Positions 28,107 to 37,606 of a stretch of DNA of 64,000 bases are shown here, in pieces. The notes under the pieces were generated by a model. The model was not told where the DNA came from. It saw nothing but the letters and a program-made list of their open reading frames with translations, and ran no database searches. Made by a program: the position numbers and the translations under genes. Source of the stretch: Lysinibacillus fusiformis (lineage in GTDB: Bacteria > Bacillota > Bacilli > Bacillales_A > Planococcaceae); assembly GCF_003049525.1 (NCBI RefSeq), contig NZ_PYWL01000006.1, positions 62,001-126,000 on the forward strand. The letters are read 5' to 3'. Numbering within the stretch: the first letter of the stretch is position 1; the number at the start of each line of letters is the position of its first letter.

Positions 28107-29111
28107 ATGGCACAATTAGTGAAAATACAAGATTATATTTCTCGCTATCAAATTGACTTAGCAAGATATCCTACACAATTTGTACGCTTGAAGAAAAGCC
28201 AATGGGATCGCATTAAGCGTCAATGGGAATTGGGAGAAGATATAAGCGAGTGGCAACATATTGATAATGAGACAGAAGCGGATACTTTCGAGGAGAAAGA
28301 GCGATTTTCCTTTATTAAAAAAATATTTACAGGACGACAAAAAGAAGCAGCAGAAGACGTTGAAGATATAGAAATATCAAACGAACTCATAAGTAGTGAG
28401 GATACCATTCCAGAAGAAGAAACAACACTAACATTTGAACCTAAGATTGTGTATGCTCCGCAATCCATCCATGAATTGAAGCGAATGTTTATTGATCAAT
28501 TCTTCCATTTCCAAATGAAATGGGCTAGTTCAACATTACGTGAAAAATCATATGTAGATCCTCGCTTCATGCGTGACTCGTTACTACGTACTTTATTACA
28601 AACATTACCAGATAATTTCTTGTTGTTTTATTATCCTATTCTACAAATAAGAAAAGCACCGATTGAGCTTGATGTTGTGTTAATGTCTCCGACCGAGTGT
28701 ATTTGTATTACCGTTTTGGAAGCAGATAATCAAGCTGTATATGTTGGTGGAAGTGATCGCTTTTGGATGAAAAAGGTGGGGACAAAGGACTCTAAAGTTC
28801 TGAATCCAACGATAAACTTAGCCCGTATGGAGTCGGTACTATTCCAATTGTTTAAAGAAGAAAATATAGATATGCCTATTCGAAAAGTGGTATTAACTCG
28901 AAATGGTTATTTTGATTATCCGGGTTCACCGTATGGGATTCGTTTTGTTGATCGACGAAATTACGGAGAATGGATGGAGCATTTGCGAAAGGTCTCCTCT
29001 CCAATGAAGCATATGCAAATACGTGCGTCTCAAGCGATTCTAAATACTGTACAAACTACTTCGTTTAATAGAGATATTTGGCAGCAAGCTTCACAAACAA
29101 CAGAGGATTGA
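28107..29111 (+). CDS. ytlQ: Conserved protein YtlQ-like, nuclease-related region possible
   Basis: 334 residues, soluble, no signal peptide. An N-terminal basic helix region (about 1-50) is followed by an acidic low-complexity linker (about 55-110). The C-terminal domain contains IELDVVLMSPTECICITVLE, which resembles the beta-strand core of NERD-type nuclease-related domains, though catalytic residues are not certain. Assignment rests mainly on position: it is immediately followed (2-bp gap) by the lipid kinase YtlR, the B. subtilis order. Function unknown. GGAG nine bases before the ATG. Confidence 0.65.
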   Translation: MAQLVKIQDYISRYQIDLARYPTQFVRLKKSQWDRIKRQWELGEDISEWQHIDNETEADTFEEKERFSFIKKIFTGRQKEAAEDVEDIEISNELISSEDTIPEEETTLTFEPKIVYAPQSIHELKRMFIDQFFHFQMKWASSTLREKSYVDPRFMRDSLLRTLLQTLPDNFLLFYYPILQIRKAPIELDVVLMSPTECICITVLEADNQAVYVGGSDRFWMKKVGTKDSKVLNPTINLARMESVLFQLFKEENIDMPIRKVVLTRNGYFDYPGSPYGIRFVDRRNYGEWMEHLRKVSSPMKHMQIRASQAILNTVQTTSFNRDIWQQASQTTED

Positions 29112-29113
29112 GT

Positions 29114-30049
29114 ATGCAAATTCTATTTATTGTCAATAAAGCTGCAGGAAATGGAAAAGGGAAGAAAGTATGGTCTCAACTTCGTAAGCAGCTAACGATA
29201 GATTATGAAGTGGCTTTTACGAAATATGAAGGACATGGACGCGAACTTGCCAAACAATGGGCTCGACAACGGCAGGATCAAAAATTACTAATAGTTGTTG
29301 GTGGAGATGGAACCATCCATGAGGTGTTTAGTGGTGTTGTACATAATAAATTTTTAGTGCTAGGTGTGGTTCGTGCAGGCTCTGGTAATGATTTTGCGCG
29401 TTCGTTTCCCACATTTTACAATGCTCAGCAAATCGAGGACTATGTATTGAATGCTTCCACGGCCTATACAAAAATAGATGCGGGAAGTATTCAGCTCAGC
29501 AATAGATGGGATGAACTCTTTGTCAACAATGCTGGCATAGGCTTTGATGCTTATGTCACAAAATCGATTAATACATCTCGCCTTAAATTTTACCTCAATA
29601 AAATAGGATTGGGTAAGCTGTCGTATGCTATTGCTGTCATTAGAGGCTTATTTAGCTTTGAATGTTTTAACGTCACGATACGTTCTGATCATCAAGAGTG
29701 GCAATTCCAACGAGCATGGTTTGTCGCCATGTGCAATCAGCCTTATTTTGGCGGAGGGATGAAAATATCACCAGCTGCAAAAGCAGATGATGGCCGAGTC
29801 GATATTACAATCGTCCATGATATTTCCCGTCTGAAATTATTACTTATTTTTGCGACTGTTTTTTTTGAAAAGCATACGAAATTTAAAGAAATCACATTTT
29901 TACAAGGACAACATTTTGATATTATCGTGAATGATCACCAGGTTGATTGTCATATGGATGGTAATTATAGTGGAAGTGTCCATCAGGGTTCTACCATTCA
30001 CTGTACAGTGCAACAGAATGCATGGAACATTATGACAAAGAGTTCTTAA
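29114..30049 (+). CDS. ytlR: Diacylglycerol kinase-family lipid kinase YtlR
   Basis: 311 residues from ATG 29114. The frame opens at 29078 inside ytlQ, but GAGG at about 29104 favours 29114. N-terminal kinase fold with FIVNKAAGNGKGKKVW and the ATP-binding LLIVVGGDGTIHEVFSG, then GVVRAGSGNDFARS. The C-terminal beta domain contains the PYFGGGMKISPAAKADDG motif of the DagK/YegS group. It probably phosphorylates a membrane lipid; whether it is diacylglycerol or another lipid is unknown. Translationally linked to ytlQ. Confidence 0.88.
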   Translation: MQILFIVNKAAGNGKGKKVWSQLRKQLTIDYEVAFTKYEGHGRELAKQWARQRQDQKLLIVVGGDGTIHEVFSGVVHNKFLVLGVVRAGSGNDFARSFPTFYNAQQIEDYVLNASTAYTKIDAGSIQLSNRWDELFVNNAGIGFDAYVTKSINTSRLKFYLNKIGLGKLSYAIAVIRGLFSFECFNVTIRSDHQEWQFQRAWFVAMCNQPYFGGGMKISPAAKADDGRVDITIVHDISRLKLLLIFATVFFEKHTKFKEITFLQGQHFDIIVNDHQVDCHMDGNYSGSVHQGSTIHCTVQQNAWNIMTKSS

Positions 30050-30146
30050 ATAATATCATTGCGCAATAATTTTATGCGAATGTAAGAGGAATACGTTATA
30101 CTATAAAAAAATCAATAATTTTATAAGAAAGAAATGAGGAACAACA

Positions 30147-30797
30147 GTGAGATTAAGAAATAAGCCTTGGGCAGAGGAAATGATTACAAATCATCCAGAG
30201 GTAATCGTTCCGAATCCTGAAGACTTTAAAGGAAATTGGCAGGCTGTTTTCGGAAATGACAACCCAATTCATATAGAAGTTGGTACTGGAAAGGGACAAT
30301 TTGTTACAGGAATGGCTTTACAAAATCCAGATATTAATTATATTGGCATTGAGCTTTATGATAGTGTAATTGTTTGTGCATTAGAGAAAATTCTAGAAGC
30401 AAAATCTCCAGCCAATTTACGTTTGCTTAAAGTAAATGGCGCGGATTTAAATAAATTCTTTAACAAAAATGATGTAGCACGTGTATATTTGAATTTCTCA
30501 GATCCTTGGCCAAAAACACGTCATGCCAAAAGACGTTTGACGCATGGGGGTTTTTTGAAATTATATGAGTCGATTTTGGTGGATAATGGGGAAATCCATT
30601 TTAAAACGGATAACCGTGGTTTGTTTGAATTTTCGTTAATCAGTATATCTGAATATGGTATGTTACTAAAGTATGTATCACTCGACTTACATGCAAATAT
30701 GCCTGAGGATAATGTGATGACTGAATATGAGCAGAAATTTTCTGCAAAAGGACAGCCGATTTATCGCTTAGAGTCGCAATTTATCACTAAATTGTAG
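30147..30797 (+). CDS. trmB: tRNA (guanine-N7)-methyltransferase TrmB
   Basis: 216 residues, GTG start at 30147 with GAGGA upstream, matching the conserved [12 protein letters not shown]-terminus. SAM-binding motif [13 protein letters not shown], then [15 protein letters not shown] and the substrate-binding [19 protein letters not shown]. It methylates G46 of tRNA. It sits 11 bp before ytnP as in B. subtilis, where it is called ytmQ. Confidence 0.94.
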   Translation: MRLRNKPWAEEMITNHPEVIVPNPEDFKGNWQAVFGNDNPIHIEVGTGKGQFVTGMALQNPDINYIGIELYDSVIVCALEKILEAKSPANLRLLKVNGADLNKFFNKNDVARVYLNFSDPWPKTRHAKRRLTHGGFLKLYESILVDNGEIHFKTDNRGLFEFSLISISEYGMLLKYVSLDLHANMPEDNVMTEYEQKFSAKGQPIYRLESQFITKL

Positions 30798-30808
30798 GGG
30801 GAATATGG

Positions 30809-31672
30809 ATGGATCAGTTACAGTTTCACAATATGTCATTATCATGGCTTAACGGGGGTGTTACGTGCCTAGATGGTGGTGCGATGTTTGGAGTTGTACC
30901 GAAACCACTTTGGTCACGTAAATATCCAGTCAATGAAAAAAACCAAATTGAATTACCAACAGAACCAATTCTTATTCAATATGAGGGAAAAAACTATCTT
31001 ATTGATACGGGTGTTGGCTTTAACAAATTAAATGAAAAACAGCTAAGAAACTTTGGGGTAACAGAGGAATCTTCGTTAGCGGATAGTTTACAAGAGCTTG
31101 GCTTAACGACAGCAGATATTGATGCGGTGCTAATGACACATTTACATTTTGATCATGCTGGTGGCTTAACTCAGTGGCAAGATGATGTGCTTGTACCTAC
31201 TTTCCCGAATGCTAAAATTTTTGTAACAAAAATTGAATGGGATGAGATGCGTAACCCAAATATTCGCTCGAAAAATACGTACTGGAAAGAAAATTGGGAG
31301 CCTGTGCAGCACTTAGTTGAAACCTATGAAGATATGTGGGAAGTAGCACCAGGAATCGAGATGATTCATACAGGTGGTCATAGTGAAGGACATGCTGTCA
31401 TTAAACTTACTCAACAAGGTGAAGTACTTTTGCATATGGCAGACATTATGCCTACTCATGCTCATCAAAATCCATTATGGGTTTTAGCTTATGATGACTA
31501 TCCAATGACAAGTGTTTTTGCCAAAGAGCGTCTTATGAAAGAAGCTCTTGCCAATAACTATGGCTTTATTTTCTACCATGATGCCTATTACCGTATGATT
31601 AAATGGGATGAAACGGGGAAAGAAATCAAGGCTAAGCTCGAGCGTAGTAGACAAGCTGTAATTACATTCTAA
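30809..31672 (+). CDS. ytnP: Metallo-beta-lactamase-fold lactonase YtnP
   Basis: 287 residues. The di-zinc motif is [12 protein letters not shown] (near residue 113), with further metal ligands in [10 protein letters not shown] (His) and [12 protein letters not shown] (Asp). This matches YtnP/AiiA-like lactonases, and B. subtilis YtnP degrades a Streptomyces signalling lactone. Substrate here is untested. No secretion signal. Co-transcribed with trmB and ended by a terminator; ATG 30809 follows AGGGGG. Confidence 0.88.
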   Translation: MDQLQFHNMSLSWLNGGVTCLDGGAMFGVVPKPLWSRKYPVNEKNQIELPTEPILIQYEGKNYLIDTGVGFNKLNEKQLRNFGVTEESSLADSLQELGLTTADIDAVLMTHLHFDHAGGLTQWQDDVLVPTFPNAKIFVTKIEWDEMRNPNIRSKNTYWKENWEPVQHLVETYEDMWEVAPGIEMIHTGGHSEGHAVIKLTQQGEVLLHMADIMPTHAHQNPLWVLAYDDYPMTSVFAKERLMKEALANNYGFIFYHDAYYRMIKWDETGKEIKAKLERSRQAVITF

Positions 31673-31678
31673 CAATGA

Positions 31679-31718
31679 CGAGGTAGTGACATGTAAAATG
31701 TCGATACCTCGCTTTTTT
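31679..31718 (+). terminator. Rho-independent terminator of trmB-ytnP
   Basis: 14-bp stem with two mismatches (31679-31692 with 31698-31711) followed by CTTTTTT. Confidence 0.8.
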
Positions 31719-31789
31719 GTTCGTGATGATGATGGAAAATATGATACACTAAACACGAAACTAAATTATAAAAGAGAGTTGAAATAAAC

Positions 31790-33016
31790 ATGGCAACTGA
31801 ACAACCATTTTTACCAGTTTTACTAGGATCAGATATGAATGCATATGGGATGGCCCGTGCATTTTACGAAGCATATGGAATAAAACCACTTGTCTTAGGA
31901 CGTTCTCATTTAACAGCTACACAAGATAGCCATATCTTACAATTTCAAGAAATCGACCGTTTAAATGAACAGGATGTATTTGCTCCTGCCCTTGCACAAG
32001 TTGCAAAACAATATGCGGATAAAAAACTATTGCTCTTAGCGTGTGGTGACGATTATGCCAAGCTTATTATTAAAAATAAGCCAGCGCTACAGGAGCATTT
32101 CACAGTACCTTACATCGATGAGTCTCTAATGGATGAAATTTTACTCAAAGAAAATTTCTATAAAATGTGTGATAAATACGATTTTAAATATCCAGGAACA
32201 ACGACTGTAACAGCAGACAATTATGACAATTTTACACCTCCATTTGAGTATCCAATTATTTTAAAGGCGTCAAATTCTGTTGAATACTGGGCATGTAAAT
32301 TCCCAGGGAAGAAAAAAGTTTTTGTTGCGCATGATGAGGCAGAAAAAACAGCTATTTTAAAAGCGATTTATAGCTCAAGCTATCAAGATACAATGATTAT
32401 TCAAGAATTTATCCCTGGTGATGATTCATATATGCGTGTGCTTAACGCTTATGTGGGCAAAGATGGGAAAGTGAAGCTGATGTGTCTAGGGAATCCTATT
32501 CTAGAAGAGCATTCACCTGAAGGAATCGGAAGTTATGCAGCAATCGTAACAACATATGATAAAGAATTAATGGATCAAGTACGTTTCTTCTTAGAGGACA
32601 TCGGCTATACAGGCTTTGCCAATTTCGATATGAAATACGATATTCGTGATAAACAGTACAAGCTGTTTGAAATTAATTTACGTAATGGACGTTCTAGCTA
32701 TTATGTTACGGCAAGTGGCCATAATTTAATGAAGTACGTTGCTGATGATCATATGTTAAACATCGAGCAAGAAGTTACTTATGTGGAGGATAAACATCTG
32801 TGGATGGTTATTCCAAAAGGTGTATTATTCAAATATGCATCGAACGAAAAGCTGAAATTAGAGGCGAAAAAATTAATTAGTGAAGGTAAATACACAAACT
32901 CCCTTTACTATAATGAAGATATGAATACAAAGCGTTGGGTGAAGCTAACACTCAATAACTTAAATTATTATCGCAAATATAAAAAATACTTTAATAATAA
33001 AGGTTTATCAGAATAA
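31790..33016 (+). CDS. D-aspartate ligase-like ATP-grasp enzyme (Aslfm family)
   Basis: 408 residues. Recognisable similarity, from memory, to the Enterococcus faecium D-aspartate ligase along most of its length: PVLLGSDMNAYGMARAFYEAY at the start (cut here to segments), LLACGDDYAKLI, PIILKASNSVEYW, VQEFIPGDDS-like IIQEFIPGDDSYMRVLNAYV, GYTGFANFDMKYD, LFEINLRNGRSSYYVT. The ATP-grasp fold attaches D-Asp via its beta-carboxyl to the Lys of the peptidoglycan precursor. This fits the L-Lys-D-Asp wall of Lysinibacillus. Single gene with a weak AGAGAG ribosome site. Confidence 0.82.
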   Translation: MATEQPFLPVLLGSDMNAYGMARAFYEAYGIKPLVLGRSHLTATQDSHILQFQEIDRLNEQDVFAPALAQVAKQYADKKLLLLACGDDYAKLIIKNKPALQEHFTVPYIDESLMDEILLKENFYKMCDKYDFKYPGTTTVTADNYDNFTPPFEYPIILKASNSVEYWACKFPGKKKVFVAHDEAEKTAILKAIYSSSYQDTMIIQEFIPGDDSYMRVLNAYVGKDGKVKLMCLGNPILEEHSPEGIGSYAAIVTTYDKELMDQVRFFLEDIGYTGFANFDMKYDIRDKQYKLFEINLRNGRSSYYVTASGHNLMKYVADDHMLNIEQEVTYVEDKHLWMVIPKGVLFKYASNEKLKLEAKKLISEGKYTNSLYYNEDMNTKRWVKLTLNNLNYYRKYKKYFNNKGLSE

Positions 33017-33021
33017 TAAAG

Positions 33022-33060
33022 AGAAGCCATCTCAATTAAAAAAATGAGAGGGCTTCTTTT
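33022..33060. terminator. Terminator between the D-Asp ligase gene and ytzB
   Basis: 13-bp stem with one mismatch (33022-33034 with 33045-33057) and a T run; it lies between convergent genes and may serve both. Confidence 0.75.
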
Positions 33061-33075
33061 GCTTCTTTTTTAGGG

Positions 33076-33390
33076 CTAAACCTCTGTTAATTCCACTACA
33101 ACGCCCGAGCGTGCATCAGCTGCAAATTCAAATGTTTGCATGTCACCCTCATGCATGCGTGAAATGCCTCCACGATAGACAGGAATAGTAATGATACCAT
33201 TTGTATAATCTTCTGTTTTCATAAAAATCCAGGAACCGTCAATCGGTGCATCCTTTTTAAATTCTTTTTTTATGTTTTCAAGTACTTGTCCTGCAGGTAC
33301 GAACGGAGAAACTTTTTCACTAGCTTCTTTAATAATGACTGCGGCAGCTAAGCCAGTTGCAACACCAATTAAAAAATCACGTAATTTCAT
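33076..33390 (-). CDS. ytzB: Small PepSY-type protein, YtzB-like
   Basis: 104 residues. An N-terminal membrane anchor (LRDFLIGVATGLAAAVII) precedes a PepSY-like domain with VLENIKKEFKKDAPIDGSWIF, YRGGISRM and the terminal FEFAADARSGVVVELTEV. PepSY domains are thought to modulate proteases. Length and position between ytnP and ytoP match B. subtilis YtzB. The anchor puts the domain on one face of the membrane; orientation is not clear. GGAGGA upstream of the ATG. Confidence 0.75.
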   Translation of the reverse strand: MKLRDFLIGVATGLAAAVIIKEASEKVSPFVPAGQVLENIKKEFKKDAPIDGSWIFMKTEDYTNGIITIPVYRGGISRMHEGDMQTFEFAADARSGVVVELTEV

Positions 33391-33554
33391 ACATCTTCCT
33401 CCTTTTTCTGTACCTATATTTTAGCATAGCCTATAGAGTGAATGCACGTTCACATGATAACAGTTTTAGGAAATGTATCAATATTTCGAATTCGGAAATA
33501 AATATGTTACAATAGGCGAGGAAGAATATTCTACTTCGTGGGGAGAGAGTCAAC

Positions 33555-34631
33555 ATGAATGAGGAAACATTGCAATTATTTAAAACATTAACAGAGTTAC
33601 CAGGTGCTCCTGGTAATGAGCACGCTGTTCGCGCGTTCATGCGATCTGAGTTGGAAAAGTATTCAGATGAAATCGTTCAAGACAATTTGGGGGGGATTTT
33701 TGGTGTAAAGCATAGTGATGTTGCGGATGCACCAAAAATTTTAGTTGCAGGTCATATGGATGAAGTAGCATTTATGGTTACTTCTATTACTGATAATGGC
33801 ATGATCCGTTTTCAGACGTTAGGTGGCTGGTGGAACCAGGTTATGCTTGCACAACGTGTAGAAGTCTATACGAAAAATGGGGCTATTCCTGGTGTTATCG
33901 CATCTATCCCACCACATTTATTAACGGATGCAGAACGCTCTAAGCCTATGGATATAAAAAATATGTTAATCGATATTGGCGCTGACAGCAAGGAGGATGC
34001 GGTAGCATTGGGAGTTCGTCCAGGACAATCCATCATTCCTGTTTGTCCATTTACACCAATGGCCAATCCGAAAAAAATTATGGCCAAGGCTTGGGATAAC
34101 CGCTATGGCTGTGGTTTAGCAATTGAATTAATGAAAGAAGTCAAAAATGATAAGCTTGGATCTCATTTATATTCAGGGGCAAATGTAATGGAAGAGGTTG
34201 GTTTACGTGGTGCTCAAGTGTCAGCAAACATGATTAAACCGGATTTATTCTTTGCATTAGATGCTTCACCAGCAAATGATACATCAGGTAAAAAAGATCA
34301 ATTTGGACAGCTTGGTAAAGGAACATTACTTCGTATTCTTGACCGTACAATGGTGACACATCGTGGTATGCGAGAATTCATTTTAGATACAGCTGAATCC
34401 AACCATATTCCTTACCAATACTTTGTATCACAGGGTGGAACTGACGCTGGACGAGTACATACAGCTAACGACGGTGTACCAAGTGCAGTAATTGGTGTTT
34501 GCTCACGTTATATTCACACATCTGCGTCTATCATTCACATTGATGATTACGCTGCTGCTAAAGCATTAATTGTTGAATTAGTGAAAAAAGCAGATCGTTC
34601 GACTTTAGAGTCTATTCGCGCTAATGTATAA
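33555..34631 (+). CDS. ytoP: M42-family glutamyl aminopeptidase YtoP
   Basis: 358 residues. M42 metalloaminopeptidase motifs: [26 protein letters not shown] (metal His/Asp), [12 protein letters not shown] (bridging Asp), [13 protein letters not shown] (catalytic Glu), ALDASPAND and [11 protein letters not shown]. It forms large cytoplasmic assemblies in related organisms and trims N-terminal residues. Position after ytzB matches B. subtilis. The gene ends at a hairpin terminator. Confidence 0.92.
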   Translation: MNEETLQLFKTLTELPGAPGNEHAVRAFMRSELEKYSDEIVQDNLGGIFGVKHSDVADAPKILVAGHMDEVAFMVTSITDNGMIRFQTLGGWWNQVMLAQRVEVYTKNGAIPGVIASIPPHLLTDAERSKPMDIKNMLIDIGADSKEDAVALGVRPGQSIIPVCPFTPMANPKKIMAKAWDNRYGCGLAIELMKEVKNDKLGSHLYSGANVMEEVGLRGAQVSANMIKPDLFFALDASPANDTSGKKDQFGQLGKGTLLRILDRTMVTHRGMREFILDTAESNHIPYQYFVSQGGTDAGRVHTANDGVPSAVIGVCSRYIHTSASIIHIDDYAAAKALIVELVKKADRSTLESIRANV

Positions 34632-34640
34632 GAAGTTGGA

Positions 34641-34668
34641 AAGATGCCTGTAAAAAGGCATCTTTTTC
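34641..34668 (+). terminator. Rho-independent terminator of ytoP
   Basis: 7-bp stem AGATGCC/GGCATCT with a T run; it lies 10 bp after the stop. Confidence 0.8.
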
Positions 34669-34691
34669 TATGGAAAGAAAGTAGGGGTTTG

Positions 34692-35213
34692 ATGAAAATA
34701 GCAATTGGAACAACTAATAAAGCGAAAACTGAAGCAGTTGAAGCTGTAGCTCAAAAATATTTTGAGGATACAACCTTTACCTATGTGAAAGCTGCTTCAA
34801 AAGTATCAGATCAGCCTATGTCGAATGAAGAAACGAGATTAGGTGCGATGAACCGTGCGAAAAATGCCATGATAAAAACCGATGCATCACTATCCTTTGG
34901 TTTAGAAGGTGGTGTAACTGAAATAGAAGGCGAAATGTATGTGTGTAATTGGGGTGCATTAACAGCATCCGATGGGACAATATTTACAGCGGCAGGTGCA
35001 CAAATTATTTTACCAAAAGAAATTGCCCAGGAAATCAGATCTGGCGGAGAGCTTGGTCCACTCATGGAGCAATATACACAGCGCAGGGATATTCGTCAGG
35101 GCACTGGAGCAGTAGGGATTTTTACACAAGGTTTAGTAAGCAGACAAATGATGTTTGAGCATATTGTATCACTATTGGTTGGTCAATATTTGTTCACATT
35201 TTCCGAAAAATAG
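34692..35213 (+). CDS. DUF84 family inosine/xanthosine triphosphatase
   Basis: 173 residues from the ATG at 34692. The frame opens at 34644, but that start lies within the ytoP terminator, while AGGGGT precedes 34692. Motifs of the YjjX/DUF84 house-cleaning NTPases: IAIGTTNKAKTEAVEA (nucleotide loop), SDQPMSNEETRLGAMNRAKN and SFGLEGGVTE. These enzymes hydrolyse deaminated purine nucleotides such as ITP and XTP. B. subtilis has ytpP near this position instead. Confidence 0.85.
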   Translation: MKIAIGTTNKAKTEAVEAVAQKYFEDTTFTYVKAASKVSDQPMSNEETRLGAMNRAKNAMIKTDASLSFGLEGGVTEIEGEMYVCNWGALTASDGTIFTAAGAQIILPKEIAQEIRSGGELGPLMEQYTQRRDIRQGTGAVGIFTQGLVSRQMMFEHIVSLLVGQYLFTFSEK

Positions 35214-35318
35214 TTAAATGGAATTAGTAATGCGCATGCGGAGAGGTTGCATCTTCCTAATAATTTTTTTAAAATAGAAAAAAAGTTAGTTAGTAGTGCA
35301 AGAGAAAGGAAGAGAGAC

Positions 35319-35837
35319 ATGTCATATAAATGGCTACAAGTTATTGGCCTGACGCTGTTACTTCTGATGCTTTCTGGCTGCAATCAATCGATCGATGAGC
35401 AAATTGCCAACGGACTTCAAATCACAGAAACGGTTTTTGCAGAAGAGCCTGAAGAACATACCGAGGAAATTGGGAATATTAATTTATACTTACCTTCAAA
35501 TTTTAAAGTTGAAGATAGTTCAGATGCTTACAATATTGTTATTTCAAAAGGAAAAGAAAGCTATATCCTCTTCATTAACGATAAAGAAGCACAAGATAGT
35601 AAACTTTATTATCATCTTTTAAAAGACAATGAAGCTGATAAAATCATTGAGGAGACTACTTATGATAAAGATGGTCGCTTTGGCTTTACAGCCGTACTAA
35701 AAACAGATGATGAGAATGAAATGGAGCTCATTGTGAGTAGTGGTGGTGTGAAAATGACCACGATTTCTCCGGCCAAACATATAGAAGATAATTTGCGTGA
35801 GATGACGAAAATCGTTCATTCGGTTAAGATGAAGTAA
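35319..35837 (+). CDS. Uncharacterised lipoprotein
   Basis: 172 residues from ATG 35319, preceded by AAAGGAAGAG. A lipoprotein signal peptide (hydrophobic core LTLLLLML, lipobox LSGC) gives Cys at about residue 23. The mature part is acidic, with no membrane segment. A possible beta-rich domain (VEDSSDAYNIVISKGKESYI, then FGFTAVLKTDDENEMELIV) follows. I recognise no family. It lies between the DUF84 gene and ytpQ, and no terminator separates it from the former. Confidence 0.75.
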   Translation: MSYKWLQVIGLTLLLLMLSGCNQSIDEQIANGLQITETVFAEEPEEHTEEIGNINLYLPSNFKVEDSSDAYNIVISKGKESYILFINDKEAQDSKLYYHLLKDNEADKIIEETTYDKDGRFGFTAVLKTDDENEMELIVSSGGVKMTTISPAKHIEDNLREMTKIVHSVKMK

Positions 35838-35855
35838 ATAAACAAGATTGAACAA

Positions 35856-35888
35856 GACGGTTCACAAACATGTGAGCCGTTTCATTTT
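35856..35888 (+). terminator. Hairpin between the lipoprotein gene and ytpQ
   Basis: 10-pair stem (ACGGTTCACA/TGTGAGCCGT, one G-U) with a weak T tail, so it may terminate only partly. Confidence 0.55.
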
Positions 35889-35909
35889 GAAGATAGGATG
35901 TGAGAAAAT

Positions 35910-36734
35910 ATGAAGCAATTGAAATCAGAGCAGCTTGTAGAGCTATTAAGAAAACGATTAAACGAAGAGAAATACGATTTTCATTTCGATAAAAAGCACG
36001 ATAAATTAAGATTGAATCATAAGACGATTGAAAAAGGTATGGAGCTTTCGTTACCTGGGATTTTAGCAAAATACAATGATAAGCAAGAAGCAGCTATTGA
36101 TGAGGTTGTGTATACGATTACGCAAACTTTTAATGCGATGGAACAAGAAAAAGAAAAGGGTTTCCAAACGGCTAGACAAATTTATCCTATTATTCGTGCG
36201 ACATCCTATCCTCAAGCATCAAAAGAGGGACATGCGTTTATTACAACAGACCATACAGCGGAAACACGCATCTTTTATGCGCTTGATTTAGGCAAAACCT
36301 ATCGTTTTATCGATGAATCTATGCTGGAAGCTTTACAATTAAGTGTAGAGCAAATTCGTGAAATGGCACGTTTTTCAGTTAAACAATTACCAACCTCTTA
36401 TAAAAAGGATGAGGTCGCCAATAACTTCTTTTATTTTGTTAATATGAATGATGGTTATGATGCAAGCCGAATTTTAAATGAGAGCTTTTTAAAAGAAATG
36501 CGTACGCAAGTGGAGGGGGATATGACATTATCTGTGCCCCATCAAGATGTGCTAATTATAGGTGATATTCGGAATGAAACAGGGTATGATGTATTAGCAC
36601 AGATGACGATGCATTTCTTTGCAGTCGGTACAGTACCGATCACGTCATTATCTTTTATCTATGAAGACGGGGAATTAGAACCGATCTTTATTTTAGCAAA
36701 AAACAGAGTGAAAAAGGAGCAAGAAAAACAATGA
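35910..36734 (+). CDS. ytpQ: DUF1444 family protein YtpQ
   Basis: 274 residues, cytoplasmic. Recognised by DUF1444 features such as LVELLRKRLNEEKYDFHFD near the N-terminus, LSLPGILAKYND, QIYPIIRATSY and a C-terminal TVPITSLSFIYEDGELEPIFI. Biochemical function is unknown. The stop overlaps the ytpR start by 4 bp, the conserved Bacillus arrangement. Confidence 0.88.
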   Translation: MKQLKSEQLVELLRKRLNEEKYDFHFDKKHDKLRLNHKTIEKGMELSLPGILAKYNDKQEAAIDEVVYTITQTFNAMEQEKEKGFQTARQIYPIIRATSYPQASKEGHAFITTDHTAETRIFYALDLGKTYRFIDESMLEALQLSVEQIREMARFSVKQLPTSYKKDEVANNFFYFVNMNDGYDASRILNESFLKEMRTQVEGDMTLSVPHQDVLIIGDIRNETGYDVLAQMTMHFFAVGTVPITSLSFIYEDGELEPIFILAKNRVKKEQEKQ

Positions 36735-37345
36735 ACGTATTTTACAACAAAGAGCATGTAGGAGATGTATTACTAGTTCAACTAGCAACGGAGTCTATCG
36801 TTAACACAGTAGTAGAGCGTGCTGGGGATATTGCTATATTAAAAGAAGCTCAAACGGGTGAAATTAAAGCATTTAATTTATTTAATGCGAGCCAATATGT
36901 ACAAACAGATGCAAGAGGATTAGTTGAGGTTACTCCAGAGTTAGTTGAACAATTAGCAGCAGCAATCGAAAAGAACGGTGCTAACATTAGTCTAGATGTT
37001 GATTTCTCTCCGAAATTTGTCGTAGGTTTTGTAGCAACGAAAGAAAAGCATCCAAATGCTGATAAATTAAGTATCTGTTCAGTAAACGTTGGAGATGAGA
37101 CTTTACAAATTGTTTGTGGCGCACCTAATGTAGAAGCAGGGCAAAAGGTAGTAGTTGCAAAGATTGGTGCGGTTATGCCTTCAGGAATGCTTATAAAAGA
37201 AGGAAATTTAAGAGGTGTAGATTCATTTGGCATGCTTTGTTCAGCACGTGAGCTAGCTGTTCCTAATGCTCCATCTGAAAAAGGAATTTTAGTTTTGCCT
37301 GAAGATGCTATCGTAGGTAGTGCATTTGAATCGCCGAGTAAATAA
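36731..37345 (+). CDS. ytpR: tRNA-binding domain protein YtpR
   Basis: 204 residues. The C-terminal half (about 95-200) is an EMAP/PheT-type OB-fold tRNA-binding domain: VVGFVATKEKHPNADKLSIC, QIVCGAPNVEAGQKVVVAKI, MPSGMLIKEGNLRGVDSFGM LCSARELAVPNA (adjacent segments). The N-terminal half is a YtpR-specific domain. It is related to the N-terminus of PheT but lacks synthetase domains. The start ATGA overlaps ytpQ; a strong terminator follows. Confidence 0.9.
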   Translation: MNVFYNKEHVGDVLLVQLATESIVNTVVERAGDIAILKEAQTGEIKAFNLFNASQYVQTDARGLVEVTPELVEQLAAAIEKNGANISLDVDFSPKFVVGFVATKEKHPNADKLSICSVNVGDETLQIVCGAPNVEAGQKVVVAKIGAVMPSGMLIKEGNLRGVDSFGMLCSARELAVPNAPSEKGILVLPEDAIVGSAFESPSK

Positions 37346-37428
37346 TAAACTCGTTTTTTTATAATAAAATTATTAAAATTCAACAATTTTATCATGATAT
37401 TATCCAATGTATCAAGGTGAAATTCCCT

Positions 37429-37472
37429 AAATCGTTATGTTACTAATATGCTAGTAACATAACGATTTTTTT
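37429..37472 (+). terminator. Strong rho-independent terminator of ytpQ-ytpR
   Basis: Perfect 17-bp stem (37429-37445 with 37452-37468) and seven T. Confidence 0.9.
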
Positions 37473-37606
37473 GTGTAGAATGAGCCTCTAAATGCAAGTT
37501 TCGCGAGCGTTTTTATGGTATGCTTTTGATATAGACATTGAGCTATTGATTTGAGCAATACTAGACAATGCTATAAATGAAGTGTAAGAGAAATGAGTGA
37601 AACGAA

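Noticed and set aside
36850..37407. Minus-strand reading frame of 185 codons
   Set aside because: It lies opposite ytpR, whose family match is clear; no ribosome site and no recognisable domain.
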